64,000 nt of DNA, taken from Caenorhabditis elegans (lineage: Eukaryota; Nematoda; Chromadorea; Rhabditida; Rhabditidae). Positions 10,738 through 24,726 of the stretch are shown piece by piece (the first letter of the stretch is position 1; each line of letters begins with the position of its first letter). A program made the position numbers and the translations under genes. The notes under the pieces are model-generated. The model did not search any database. It was not told where the DNA came from and saw nothing but the letters and a program-made list of their open reading frames with translations. The DNA lies in contig NC_003283.11 of NCBI RefSeq assembly GCF_000002985.6, positions 12,648,001 through 12,712,000 of the forward strand, written 5' to 3'.

Positions 10738-11481
10738 TTACTGTCCAGCACTCGACTTGAATTTTTTCGAGTGGAATACCTGTGCTTCTGGCGTTTCAGT
10801 TGTGTAGAATTTGGCTTCGGAAGAAATTGAGACCTCATTGACTGCATCAGAAGATCGATTGTGGACTGGATGTGAAAATCGGCACTTGTCACCAAATCGA
10901 CATTTTCCTTTGAGATAATTTCTGAGAATAAAATAATTAATTTAAAAAAAAAAAATAAAAAATATTACTTACTTGCAAGTGAATTTTGACTTTTTCCTTT
11001 CTTTTTCACTTGGCTTATCGGACAGATCCACGTGACGACTCAACATTCGGGCATTCATTCGTTCTTCCCTGGCATAATCGTTGTCGAATATTGAACTTGT
11101 CTGAAATTACTCAAATAAAATTTAGTTTCGCAGAAAAAAATTACAAATTCTTTGTCCAATTCTGTAACTGATTCTCCAGATCGTCGTTTCTTTTTAGGTC
11201 CTACTGATTCGCCTTCAGAATCATCCGAATCACTTGATCCTGCTTTATCATCGTCACCACTGAAGAAAAATGAAGAGATTGTTGGCTTTTCATCAGATTC
11301 CGCTATTTTTTCGCTCTGAAAATGAGAATTGATCGCGGAATTTTTAATAGATAGAACTAACCTCTTCTTCTTTTTCTTTCTCCGCGTTTTTCGTCGTTTC
11401 TTCTTTTTCTGTTGTCGGTTTTCCAAAGAAATCATCGTCTTCTCCTTCGCTGTCAGATCCGTAAGCCACGAGCGATGTCAT
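10738..11481 (-). CDS. Acidic nuclear CCCH zinc-finger protein
   Basis: Four exons (11481-11362, 11315-11145, 11100-10973, 10921-10738) give 200 residues. The start MTSLVAYGSDSEGEDD is followed by acidic, Ser/Asp/Glu-rich sequence, a basic patch PKKKRR that could be a nuclear signal, and one CCCH finger, C139-x7-C147-x5-C153-x3-H157, in the stretch FTCKNYLKGKCRFGDKCRFS. Such fingers usually bind RNA; a role in mRNA processing is inferred only. A TTTCAG acceptor lies ten bases upstream of the ATG, suggesting trans-splicing. AATAAA on the minus strand near 10681-10690 may be its poly(A) signal. It lies 387 bp downstream of the H3 gene on the same strand and converges on lin-25. It may be what WormBase calls ccch-3, but I am not sure. 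Confidence 0.82.
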
Positions 11482-11868
11482 GTCAGACTCTGAAAATGAA
11501 TTTTTAAATAGAAAGAAAATTGAATTATCACCGGAAAATTAATATGACTCTTCTAACGTAAATCCACTCTTTTTTAAATTGGAATGAACCACTACTGACG
11601 CACTTATCGTGTCTGCCTGCGCCTCCACTCGTGATACACTCTTAAAAAGAATCCGTTGGCGAACTAGTAACCAATATATTGCAATACAATAAATTTTGCA
11701 ACAAAAAAGGAACGCAGGGTTTATTCGATACATTAAATCGATAGAAAACAGGGATGAGAAATGTGCAGGTGTGATGAGAAGGACGTTGCGGAATTTCATC
11801 AAGAGGCATAATATTAATACAAAGCGGTAAAGATAAAATAATTATTCGGGCAGTAATAAAACAGGGAT

Positions 11869-13303
<1,435 letters not shown>

Positions 13304-13647
13304 TCAGCATAACATTTTGCATGCCTGCTTGTGAAACTCAACAATATGTGGATAAAGAGTCGAGTATTGATCCCAAAGATTCATTGAGTCAACGAGGTCT
13401 CGACACGGCCAAATTAAAGCTTTCGGGAGACGATTGCAACCTCCTCGCTGAAAATTTGTAGAGGTTATTTACACAGAATGCAGTTTCAAAGAGTTCTTCT
13501 TACCAAATACTTAGACATATTTAACCAACTGGTTGGGACAATAAACCAATGATCATCGCAAATCACACAAGGTTTTATATTCTCGAATTGAGCAGTAGTT
13601 TTTGAGACAGTAAAGATACAAATAACAAAAAACAGGTTGAGCTTCAT
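13304..13647 (-). CDS. Small secreted saposin-like (SPP/caenopore-type) protein
   Basis: Two exons, 13647-13504 and 13447-13304, joined by a 56 bp GT-AG intron, give 95 residues. Residues 1-20 (MKLNLFFVICIFTVSKTTAQ) are a signal peptide. The mature part has six cysteines in saposin-B order: CVIC, then about 24 residues, C-x10-C (CNRLPKALIWPC), RDLVDS, and CKMLC at the very C-terminus. C-x10-C followed by a DLV stretch is typical of the fold, which forms three disulfides around amphipathic helices. In C. elegans such proteins are intestinal, lipid-binding and often antimicrobial; that role is inferred. An upstream in-frame ATG at 13722 would add a second hydrophobic stretch and is less likely. 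Both exons are short, so the gene is easily missed. Confidence 0.78.
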
Positions 13648-16600
13648 AGTGAAGCAGAGAAATAAGAGAAAATAGAATTTGGAATGTATAATATAGGAAA
13701 TGTAGGTTCTCAACAGTTTCATGAGAATAATACATTTTTCTCATAGTATTAACAAATTCTTCAATTTCTTTTGTCGAGGTATCAATAGAAAAACTATATT
13801 GCTTGGAAAGTGTAGCAAAATTAAAATATAAACTAACTTATCAATTTCTGTGTAAAATTATAAAATTTGATTTATACGATTCGTTTGTGCAATGACAAAA
13901 GGAAATATACTAAATGACCAACACATCTGGAGGTTAAGTCATTATGGAAAACACATTGAAGTACTAAAGGTGAGAAAAAAAAGCCGGATATTACGAGCTC
14001 ACAACATTTCGAGCCAGGATACTGTAGCTAATTGTTATGACGTGAGTTGGTCAAAACATCTAACTAGGTGAAAAAAGTTTCATTGCAAATCTTACCATTC
14101 TTTGGGCAGTTCAGATTGTTTGGCATTATGAGCTTCGCGTATAAGATTTTTTTTTGAGAAACTTTCGTGGCGAGATCAACTCGGAGAAAAATAATGTGTC
14201 TTCAACTAGAATACGATACGCACATCACAATTCGAGAAGTTTTGAACGTTTTTACATTATACCAAATTGTGAATTGTATAATTTATTTTAATTGTTGAAA
14301 TTAAATTTTCAAAAAAGTTTTTCTCAATTTTCATCTTCACTCCTTTGTGGATGGCTCCTCTATGGTTTTAGTAATTCATTCTACGATCTCGTTGATCGAT
14401 GAACTTTTTCTTGTTATATTTCCACGACACGAAAAACATTTGAAAATAAATAAAAGACACCCGAGTGAGATTCTCTATTTCATCTCTGAAATAAAAATGA
14501 TGTTCACCCCATGTTTTGCTCATTTCAAATCATTTACAAAACACTACTACAATTCATTCTTCCCTCTTTTGCCATATGAAATGATAACCTCCTTTAACAA
14601 TAATAATCAGTCTCAAGGCCAAATCAAATAAACACTACTCTTTTCTCCTTCTGTCTCCCTTTTCAGGCAAACATCGAATAAATGTTCGTCAAATTACCCG
14701 CACAACAATGTTCTTTTTCCTTTCCAATTCCATCATTCTTTCATACTTTTTTTTCCCACCAATTGTTGACTATCACAATGAAAACTGTGAAAATATGGTA
14801 AGGATAGCTATTGTGCCTCGTCATAGAAATTCTCGATTTTTCGATTATTTATGTATTGAAAACATGTAATTTTTATTTAATTTTATAATTTTATTTTATG
14901 CGGTTTAAAATTGAATTGCATAATGTACTACCGATCAAAGAGGGGTTAAACCGGATAATCGGAAACCGACATTATGTGTAATTCAGATTTCAAAACGAGA
15001 GAGTGCTGTCGCGCAATTCATGCGCAATGGTAAATTTGATTTTAGTATATTTGTACAAAACCACGTCATCTAACTACCAATTTATAGAGATGATGGTTTA
15101 GATTCTATAAATACCGGAATGTTGTTGATGTGTTTTTTACTTCCATTTAAATCGTAGAAAAAAATTTGCTGAGTAGATGTATGATTTTTTCGATTTTTTA
15201 TGTTACAGAAATTAGTTTTAAAGTAATTTCGAACAAGCTTAACAATATTTTTGATACTTTCAAATGAAAAATGAAGGCATTCAAAGACATAGGTTTAATT
15301 TGGAAATTCAATTGTGAGCTGACATACTTTCCTTGTTAAAAGAATAGTAAAGGTTTTATGACTGACATTCCTTTTTTATCAACACCCACTGCAACTGTTA
15401 CTTTGTTACTTCATTTTGACAATTTCTTTGTTCAGCATTCCTCATGTAATATGACTCATTCAAACCTAAAATAAGTTTTTTTGTTTATATATTTATTTAT
15501 CTAGTTGACTATTTTCAGCTACTATAATCCAATAATTCACTCAAAGGACCCACTCCGGATCGCTCTTTTTCCGTTGGTTTACTGCGTAATGAGGTTTGAA
15601 TCGAAACCAGATGTGTTCTGTTAAGTCACATTCACTTTTGTTTCCATTTTTCTTTTCTTGCCGCCGTCCGTCATCGCCGACTTTTTTCATTACTATTCTC
15701 GCCGGACGTCTTTTGAATTATCAACAAGAAATTAGATATGTACAGGACTTGTTAATAGTTGATGGAAAAGATGAATTTTCGTTCATATGAAACACATTGC
15801 ATTTATTCTGGAAACTTGCCTAATTTTCTACATTAGTCATAAGGCAGAAAACTAGAAAATAATTTCGATCGTATTTAAATAAGTCTCGCAACAAAACTCC
15901 CAGTCCACCTTCTGCTTTTTGTCGCAATCTAGCAATTGCCAAGACAGTCAACTTTCCTTGCTCCCTAATGTACCAACTTTCCAATTTTTAAAGGCAACGA
16001 TTGCATCACTGGTTTTATCTTAGATTTTTGAAATGTGCTGACCAATGGCATTCTATATATTTTCTCGAATATACAACTATGTATCATCATCCTTGTTGCA
16101 CTGCGAAATTCGATTCAAAACACATGTTGTTGATGATGCTACTCTTTGATTTACAAAAGCCCACAGTTGTTAAAGTATACGATTATTATAATTTTCATGA
16201 CTCCGATACCCTCTTGCTAAATCTGTACAGTACCTTGATGACACATTCGCTAGAGTCATCTTTCCTAAAATGTTTATTCAATACAGCAGCCCCACAGTTG
16301 AGAGGCGGTGGAGAAGGACAAACGGCTCATTTTGCCCGAAATGTTTATTTTATTATGTGTTGTTGTTAATAATACACAAAACTGGTACCGTCATTTATTC
16401 CAGTGTATTCCTTTTTTTGTGAAGACTCTTATCTTATTAACTTATTTGCCAATTTAAGAGTCTTAAAGTTGTTGTACTCGTGCTCACAAAGACGATATGA
16501 ACAAACATTATATATGTTTTTGAAAATATTTAAATTTTGCTTCCTATTGGGTGGCATTTCTTTATGTTTGTTGTTCGAAACAGTTCCGAAAAAAGAGATC

Positions 16601-17309
16601 ATGAAATTCAAACTGTTTGTATTGAAATCTCACTAGGAACTACACAATCAGCTGTCTGCAAGTGTTCGAGCACCAAAAGTATTGAATTTCAAAGAGTTCA
16701 GGTTGCGTTTCGTTTCGACAGACCGAACGACAAACGGCTTTCTTAGGTTCTACATTGAATATTATTGTATATCCTGTTTCATCCAAAATCTTTTAATTGC
16801 GATTGTAGTAAATGGGAAAATTTCTAGAAAACATGTTTTCCAGAAATTTTCTATTTTTCTATTTTGGAATTGAGGTGATTTATGGGACAATTTCCCTGAA
16901 TTCATGATGTATTTTCAGAAAACAAATCAAGTGGAATACATATAAAAATTGTTAGGAACATTTTTTGAGAAATTCTTCTTTTCAAATACCACTCGCTTTT
17001 AAAGTAAAGAATACACCATAGTGGATTGTATCCAAACAATAAAATTGACTGAAGGTTCAGAGAAAGAACTGATGTGTTACTACGTCTAGGACATTTTGTT
17101 TAAACTTTGACTTTTCCATCCAATTTACTCAGTTTCATTTTGTCACTCATTGGACTCTTCCTCCTTCTGCTTTCTGCGCAACAAGATTAATTGAATGTAC
17201 ATATGTTTTTGTCACCTTCCTCCTCTTCCTCCTTCTGTCCTTCTTGATGAATCCGAGTATATGTTCCCTCTTTTCCTTTCTTTTTTCTATTTGAATACAG
17301 CACAACGTG
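13648..17309. other. Intergenic, presumed 5' region of the RA-domain gene
   Basis: About 3.7 kb of AT-rich sequence. Pyrimidine-rich tracts around 14640-14780, 15640-15720 and 17155-17290 look like noncoding promoter or outron sequence. The open frame at 16001-16369 has no splice context or recognisable motif. An acceptor (GAATACAG) at 17300 directly precedes the RA gene's ATG, so an upstream noncoding exon or a trans-splice site is possible. Confidence 0.45.
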
Positions 17310-20300
17310 ATGGCGCAACCATCATCCAATCATCCGATTAATCTTATCCCTCCGATGGTTAATTTGAATATGGATTTCGATTTGGAGTATCAGTTCCATA
17401 TTCAAGGATCTATTCAGAAAAAACTAGGTCAGCACCTACCAGCGTTTATATTTAATATTTTCTCAAGTATATTTACCCATGTTCATTCCTACATGGGCGT
17501 AATATTGACAAATCAAAGTTTTTATTTTACTCCCTGAATAACTCTTCATGAATTCTTTTTGAACAATCTTTACTTTTCTTATTTTCTAACTACCACCTGT
17601 CCATCTTTTCTTTGTCCTTTGATGAGTTGTGTCACTTTACAATCGACACCTGCCAAGGCCAATAGCTCAAAAGAAGCAGTATTCTTCCAAAAACAGGACC
17701 TCCAATTCAATCTCATTATGCCTCATAAACATTTCAATTTCCTTTTACGAAAAACTTTTTTATCTCGTTTCCAAACCGTTTCGCTCTATAGTTGTCCGGT
17801 CACGCGGACACTGATTTGGCACTGAGAATGTAAATGGATTTGTGTCAGTGACGGGTTTTTGTAAAATCTATACCGGATTGGTATCGTTTTGTGAATGTAC
17901 CCTTTGAAACCAAGATGTCATTTTTAAACATGGCCAACATCTTGCAAATTTTCTATAAGAAGCTCCTTTTGAATTTCAATATTATCACACTCTATAATAT
18001 ATTAATGTAACCAATATATCTCTAACTCTTGAGCACCGGAAATTCAAATACATTGCACTTCCAGAAAGGCTTCCTAATATCGTCATTTGGTAGCCTTTTT
18101 TTCCAAAATAGAATAATGTGAACATGATCACTTCCGCACCTTTTCATATAAAATTGCACAACTTTTAAAATTGAAGACCCCATTTGAAATAAGTTTCCAA
18201 TAATACTAGCAAAATTGGAACTTTCATGGTAGGCAAAATCGTCTTCAGTGAGTGCCTGCCTCATGCCTACCGACGCTTATTTCCTGCACGGTTATTAGGA
18301 CAGTAGGCACATATATGAGATATGAGACAGGGAGTCGGTTTTAGTTTTTAAGTTGATGGGGTCAGCTTGTTTTTTTTATTTATTCGAAAGTTTTATTCTA
18401 ATTGTAAATTGAATAGTTTTCATATTCAAAGTGTATAGATTTTAATCCATTTATGAATCATTAAAAAAATTGTTGCATATTTTTGCAAGTTTTTCATTCT
18501 AAAATCATGCTTCAACATTTTGCATCGTTCTTCATTGCGTAACCCAGACGAAGCCCCAAAAAACTCCTTTTTTCTTCTGGGATTATTCACTGTCACCTTC
18601 TTAAAAACGGCGCCTTCGATTATTTCCAGCTTATCCGATTTCACTTCTCATAAGTACTTCTACCTTCAGTTTCTTCATTTTTTTTGTTTTTTGAATCCCT
18701 TCAGACTTTTCCCTAGTGTTTTTTCATATTGATTCTGTACATCAACTCGTCTCTAATCGAATCAGGCGGATAGATCAAGGAATGTGGGCATGAGGGAGAA
18801 TAGTATGCCAAAAATTAATTGAAACTCTCAATGTTCCGCCCACTTTTTGTTTAATGGAAGAAGTATCGCCAAAGTTAAAATCGAAAAAAAGTGTTTCAAG
18901 GTGAATAATGTCGTGGAAGCAACATTTGGGTTTTCGAAACGCTAGTTTGTACAACTATTGGTTAGAAAATCCAGAAACTTCAATTTCACTTTAAACGACA
19001 ATATTTAATTTTTCTTCAGAGCTAGATCCATTGAAAGGACAGACAGCTGCAATATTAACGACGATAATAAATAAACAATAAAAATTGAGTTGCCCACGAC
19101 AATTGTAGAAAATCGAAAAAATTAGGCTCTTGAAAATACGTCTGACTGTTTTCTTCCCATACCAAAACTTTTGAAATTATTTTTTGACAAAAAACCAGAT
19201 TTTAGACAAATTCAGACAATGTTTTTTGTTTTTTTAAGTAAATTTCTTTGTTGGATTCAATGCAAAAATTTCAATACAATTTTCAATGCAAAAACTCAAA
19301 AAAGTTTTCACTGTTAGACTTTTAAAGGCAACCTTAAAAGTGACAAACTCAAGAAAAATCAATGTTATGCTCGGCCCAAATTATGTTTTTTTGGGTTTTT
19401 TGTTGGTTTTTTCTTGCACTTCTCGTAATTTTCTACTACAGGTACTTTACAAAAAAGTTTAGGACTAAAAATCCCACACTTTACAGGCCACATTCAGAAA
19501 AATGAATCTTTAGTCCATGTTCCATCTGATAGTATTTCCGACAACTTTCTCGAGACCTATCATCTTTTTTGTATTTCAAATGATCCTCCAAGATTCAATT
19601 GCTAACTTCCGGTCCATTACAGTTGTACAACTTTTTGATAAACATTTCATCTTTTTTGGCAACTAATTTGATGATAGTATTGTACTTGTATTTTACTCGT
19701 CTTACGTGTCTGATAACACCAATCAAATCTAAATAGCAATCTCCGACCGTAGGAACCAGTTGATTGACTCTTGCCTCGGAACTATCATTTTTCTTTCTTC
19801 TTCCGCTACCATTATATGTAATGATATCCTTATATTATCCATAATATATTCCTCATTTCCTCATTAGTGATCCAATTGAATGCGAACGCAAGTCGGTGAA
19901 TAAAGAAAGAACAAATAAAACAAATATATTAATGATTTTCTCTTTATCCACATTCCCGGACACCGCGTGCCAAATCACTGATAATATCTCCATTTTCCTC
20001 TCTCCAGGCTACGGCTTGATCAAATACTTTTCTTCGTTTGAAAACGGTCATTCACACTCACTCACACACCCATATCGTTTACCCGTTTTGTGTATTGCCA
20101 ACTACCGCACCCATATCTTCATACTTTTCCTCTTTTTCGCTTTTCCTGTTCGTATGTACATACCTTTGTACTATTTTCTTATACAAGGCTAACATTATTG
20201 AATTATACGGTTTTTTTTGTTTCAGAAAAAATGCTCAAGTACCAAGTGAAATCGTCCACTTTGACGTTGCGGCCTGCCAATCGGGCATCGAGAACGTCTT

Positions 20301-21603
20301 CGTCAAGTGAGTTTTTTTTGATTAAACTCGAGACCTACTTGAAGTGTTGCACTTATATTTCGTAAAATATGTTCATAATTTCTATTTGATATGAATGAAT
20401 AATATTTGACTGCGTTTCCAGACGCTTGAACCCTTTTTAAGTGATTAAACTTTTCAGTAATGTAAAATCCTATAGGATCTTAAATGAGAGATTGAATTAC
20501 CTACAATGACTAATTAATTCCCATGATAATAGATTTTTGGGTATTAAATACTTTTACGTAACACTAAGAAGATTTACAAAACTTTATTAACTTCTACTAG
20601 AATCATTTCCAATAGTTTACACAAGAAATTTAAATTTAACATTTTTTCTCGGATGTTTTACGTTTCTACAGTACTCAATGAAATCGATGAGATCAAGTTT
20701 ACTTTTTCGAACGAAACTCAAACAATTGAGCTTTCAAAATTTGATCTTCCGAAGATCGCTTGCAAACATCAAACCTATTAAATAAAGTTTTAGGTTTGAA
20801 CTAGATTTTAGTTGATTCTTTTTCAAAAAAATTTTGTTTTCAATTTTAGATTCATCCTCTCCTTGCTCAATTTCTATGCATTCTCTTCTTGATGATACTC
20901 TTCTCGGGATTCCAACAACTTCTCGAAGCAATTCACTTCTTTCCCTTAACTCAACTGATAGTAATATTTCGGATTCTTCAGATGTGGTGAGTAAAAAAAC
21001 ATCAGGCACCATTCAAATATATCATTCAATAATTTTGACTATTTTCAGGGAGTCCTAAAAGTTGATACGCGGAGTGTTAAACAATGTACCGATTACAAGA
21101 CAATCCGAGTTACTAATTCAACAACAGCACGCCAAGTCGTTGAAAAATTTCTGACAACTCTCAAGCTCACTTGCCGAGATATAAACATGTTCGAACTTTG
21201 GATGGAGCTCACAACAAGAGCTTCGGGAGCTCCTGTTGTCACACTTCTAAAACTGGATCCTGAATCTCGACCATATGAACTTCAAAGATGCCATCCAATC
21301 GGAATGTCTCGTTTCATACTTCTTCAAAGTCCAACAGGATATCTCGTCAGAGTTCATGATCATAATATTTCTCCTCAATCTAACTACAAGTCATTGCTCC
21401 TTTCATCTCAAACAACAGTTCTTGAAGCTATTCATATTGTTCTCGGCTTAAATCGAAAATATGATGATATCTCAAAGTATGGACTATTCTTAGCAACACC
21501 TGGAGGAGATGCTCAAATTCCAGAAGATGTTTCATTAGTTTCTATTGCAAGACTTTGTCAACCGAATCAAAAAATCATTATCAGAAATGTTGATGTATTC
21601 TAA
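17310..21603 (+). CDS. Tandem Ras-association (RA) domain protein
   Basis: Four exons in phase (17310-17427, 20226-20306, 20850-20986, 21049-21603) give 296 residues. The N-terminal 112 residues are Ser-rich and low in structure. The last exon encodes two RA domains. RA1 (about 113-206) starts GVLKVDTRSVKQCTDYKTIR, with the typical TTARQVVEKFL helix and ends SRFILLQ. RA2 (about 209-294) starts GYLVRVHDHN, with TTVLEAIHIVLGL and ends KIIIRNVDVF. RA domains bind GTP-loaded Ras or Rap proteins. No catalytic domain is present, so it may be an adaptor; the partner is unknown. Tandem RA domains recall afadin and PLC-epsilon, but the rest of those proteins is absent. Intron 1 is 2.8 kb and could hide further or alternative exons. 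A gap of 1.3 kb follows. Confidence 0.8.
18235..18312. repeat. Fragment of a GCCTGCC/GGTAGGC dispersed repeat
   Basis: Pieces such as AGTGCCTGCCTCATGCCTAC and CAGTAGGCAC, with GGTAGGC at about 18228, resemble a common nematode repeat built on TGCCTGCC. Only a fragment is present, inside intron 1 of the RA-domain gene. Family membership is from memory. Confidence 0.4.
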
Positions 21604-22906
21604 TTTTTGCATGTACTCTGAACATTGGTACATATGTATTATATTTAATGCTTTAAATTCGTGGTATCTTATAAACATTTTTTAAATAACTCTTTGTCTC
21701 TTAATGAAAATCGTCGTTCAAAAAAAAGTTCCCTTCGAATTTTATAATCTACTAAAAAAAGGTAAAGGTTATTTGAACGCGATAGTGGTATACATTTCTC
21801 AAAAAGTGGCGAAAAATCAGTATTTTTTGTTTTAAATCTCTCATCAACTCAAATAAAATTTTATTAAACCGAGCAATGAAATATCAAAAGATATTATTGT
21901 TTTCTCATCCTGGCATTCTGGCATTTCGGAAAACATGCTCAAGAAAACATACATTGTCTTTAATCTAGTAGATCAGCAGTAGGTGCCTCGTATAACCAAT
22001 TTATTTATTCTTAGAAAACTTGGATTCTTGAACCTTAAACTAATTTTATTGGCGTTACACCAAAAACTAATAAGTGATATGCTGTAGCTACAAACCCCAA
22101 GTAAAACATACATATTATTTCTGATTTTTGTTTTGTAAGATTAAGTTCCTTTTCGTTGTGATGAATTCATTCCAATATTTGATAGACTGTTATAGAATCA
22201 GATGTCTGGAAATATATGTAATTAAATTTCCAATTTCCTGTTGGTCGTATGATTTGATTTTTAACAACAAATTTACCTAGACGTTAGAAAAAGTTCAGAT
22301 ATTTATTTTTCTACGAAAGCTGAAAGTTAGCTATTACGTATTTAGTAAGATATATAAATTTCTGTTTAAAATATGGTTTCACATTGTTTTGAAATAGGTA
22401 TGAATATTTAAACTAATTTTTTTATCAATTTTTTTAAACATCGGTTTTTTTTTTTAATTTTTGAACTTGTCGTTTACCGTTCGGGCAATTTGAGACTTTT
22501 ATACCGATTTTCCAATAGCGAACCCATTTTCTTTTTAAAAACTGTTTCACAACTTTGGCAAGTTCAATTTTAAATGTTGTTCAAAAAATGGCAAACCCCC
22601 GATAAAAAACTGCGGAACACATGTAAATTGGACCATGACTACTACATCTTAATAATCTTGTTCTAGAAGTTAGAATTTGAAGAAAAAAGTGAATTTTAAA
22701 ATTTGAGTTAGTACAGCCATGTGAATCTAATTGATGTTTCATCATCAATTCAACATTTATGTTTTTTTTTAATACAGTAGACCTTTCTGTTTTCTAACTG
22801 CTAATTTTTTTTTCGTCTGTTCCAATTTGGACGATCGCCCTTCAAATATTTACTTTTTTTTCCATTTTAATTGATCACACCAACTTTTCAGCTAAATCCA
22901 ATCGCC
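21604..22906. other. Intergenic between RA-domain gene and srx gene
   Basis: 1.3 kb, AT-rich, with long A and T runs near 22430-22460 and 22750-22860. No coding exon, RNA gene or clear repeat with both ends is visible. A TTTTCAG at 22885-22891, just before the srx ATG, could be a trans-splice acceptor. Confidence 0.5.
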
Positions 22907-24726
22907 ATGACTATTATTGATGACATATTTTTCACAGTGGAGTCAACGGCAAGTTTAAGAATTGTCGCAGCCATTCTGCTTACCGTGGTACAAATTTCAG
23001 TTTCAGCAATTTATTCAGAAAAAAGTTTCAGACAAGTATAACGGGAACAATTTTCAATATTATTGTGCTATTCGCAATAATATTCCGAGTCAACAAAAAA
23101 GATGGATTTTTAAAGATTTGTTGCTTGAAAAGTTTTGGTAATAGTATTGTATGCATTGGATATCTTATTTGGCCCGTACCAGTTACGTTTCTGTTAGTTT
23201 CAAGACATTTTTCAATTTATCGAAAATCGATTTTTAATTTAGAAATGATTATTTCTTGCCTCACATGTTCAATGCTTTTATGGGTCAATTAGTTGGATGG
23301 TTTGCCTGGTGTATTGGGCCATTCTCGCAAGTATTACTGACTAGTAATCGGATATTTGCAGTATTTTTTCCTCACGTTTACAGTAGAAACTATCGTTATG
23401 CACCAAGCAGTGTAAAAGTAAAACTCTAGAGTTAAACTCATGTAATAATATTTTCAGTTTGGCATACTAATTTGCCTTACATTGGCATTTATTGTATTTA
23501 TTGCATTTTTTCCTGGTAAGCTTGAAATGGACAATACGAAAAATCGTTATTTTTTCAGAGGGCTGTCATTTTTTGTATAACCTTCAATATATTGGATGGC
23601 TTCCTGAGGAAAGTATGTGCACATCGGTTAGACGAGTCATTTTTCTTGTTTCAATGTTTATTATTGTGATTTTCACGACTTTCTGTGGCATTTTGCTATT
23701 CTTGAAATTAATCGCAGACTCGGTGAGTTTTCATATTGATTTTTGTCCTAGCAAAGAAGGGTTCAGAAAGATCAAATAAGGCTAATCCAGGAAAGTTCCT
23801 GAGTTTGTACTCACATAATTGGGTTTCTAAATTGAAAATTCTTGCAAAGTGTCTTTGATGTATTGAATCAATTTTCTGGAAATCAAGTAAACGATAATTT
23901 AATAAGAAGCAATTAATTGAGCGATTTTATTATTTGAGCACATTTGTGAGCCACAACGATGAATAGTTCAAAGTTTGTCACGCATGCATAAAAATTGAAA
24001 AAAGTTCCCAGACGGCACTGAAAAATCGACTTCCTTTCTAGGCATCAAGGATTAAAGCAATTTCTATCCAAAATTGAACTTGTTTCAAATGTGTTAAGTC
24101 TTGAAACTTTTTTGTGGAATTTTTAAAACTTCAGTAAAACAAGAAAACCTAGAAAATGTTTTCAAACGTCGGACCAAATGTTTTCTGAAGTTTTTCCAAC
24201 TCTTTGAAGAAGTTAATAAGGGGCTAAATGTTGCTCAAGAATTCACCACTGTCAAAATAAGTAAATACTTGTCTTGCTATAGAAATCCTATATTTATCTG
24301 AATCATTTCTTTCTATTCACTTTTTCAATAGTTCCAGCAAAGTCTAGCGATGACTGATTCTCAATCATCAACTCGTCGTCTCCAGCATCAAAAAAATCTA
24401 CTGCAAACTTTAGTACAAAATGGTCTAATATTAGTTGACACTTTGAATACAACAGTCACTTATCAAGTATTTTCACTTTTGTTTTTTCAATTTATCACTT
24501 TAGCATTTTCAATGGTTTTTATTCGGACCGTTGAAGGGTTTGTGAAATTATATCTCGAATGCATAGAATAATTTAGTTCAGGTTTATAATGATTGCAATG
24601 AATGAACGAATCAATAAAGGAGCAAAATTACTGATTGGCATGAAAAGTGCGGAGAGTAGTCAATCTCGTATTGGGCATACTATGATGGTTTGGAATGCAT
24701 CAACAACATCAGCATACCAAAAATAA
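22907..24726 (+). CDS. Seven-transmembrane chemoreceptor, srx-type
   Basis: Nematode chemosensory GPCR, presumed to act in sensory cilia. Seven exons (22907-22987, 23032-23192, 23243-23417, 23458-23515, 23559-23722, 24332-24537, 24582-24726) join in phase to 329 residues, normal for the family. An apparent frame break near 23190-23240 disappears when the 50 bp intron GTTAGT...TTTAG is removed. Family marks: TGTIFNIIVL in TM1, MGQLVGWFAWCIGPFSQVLL with NRIFAVFFP after TM3, GCHFLYN...W in the second loop, and GFIMIAMNERI near the C-terminus (typical srx GFIMIMFNERL). Introns 1-4 are 40-50 bp while intron 5 is 609 bp. I see no premature stop, so the gene appears functional, unlike many decayed srx copies. 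The exact srx number is not recognised. Confidence 0.85.

Noticed and set aside
16001..16369. 122-codon plus-strand frame
   Set aside because: No acceptor or donor support, no recognisable motif, and unusual Cys/His composition typical of chance frames.
23190..23300. Frameshift making the srx receptor a pseudogene
   Set aside because: Removing the 50 bp GTTAGT...TTTAG intron restores the frame and gives the family motif MGQLVGWF.
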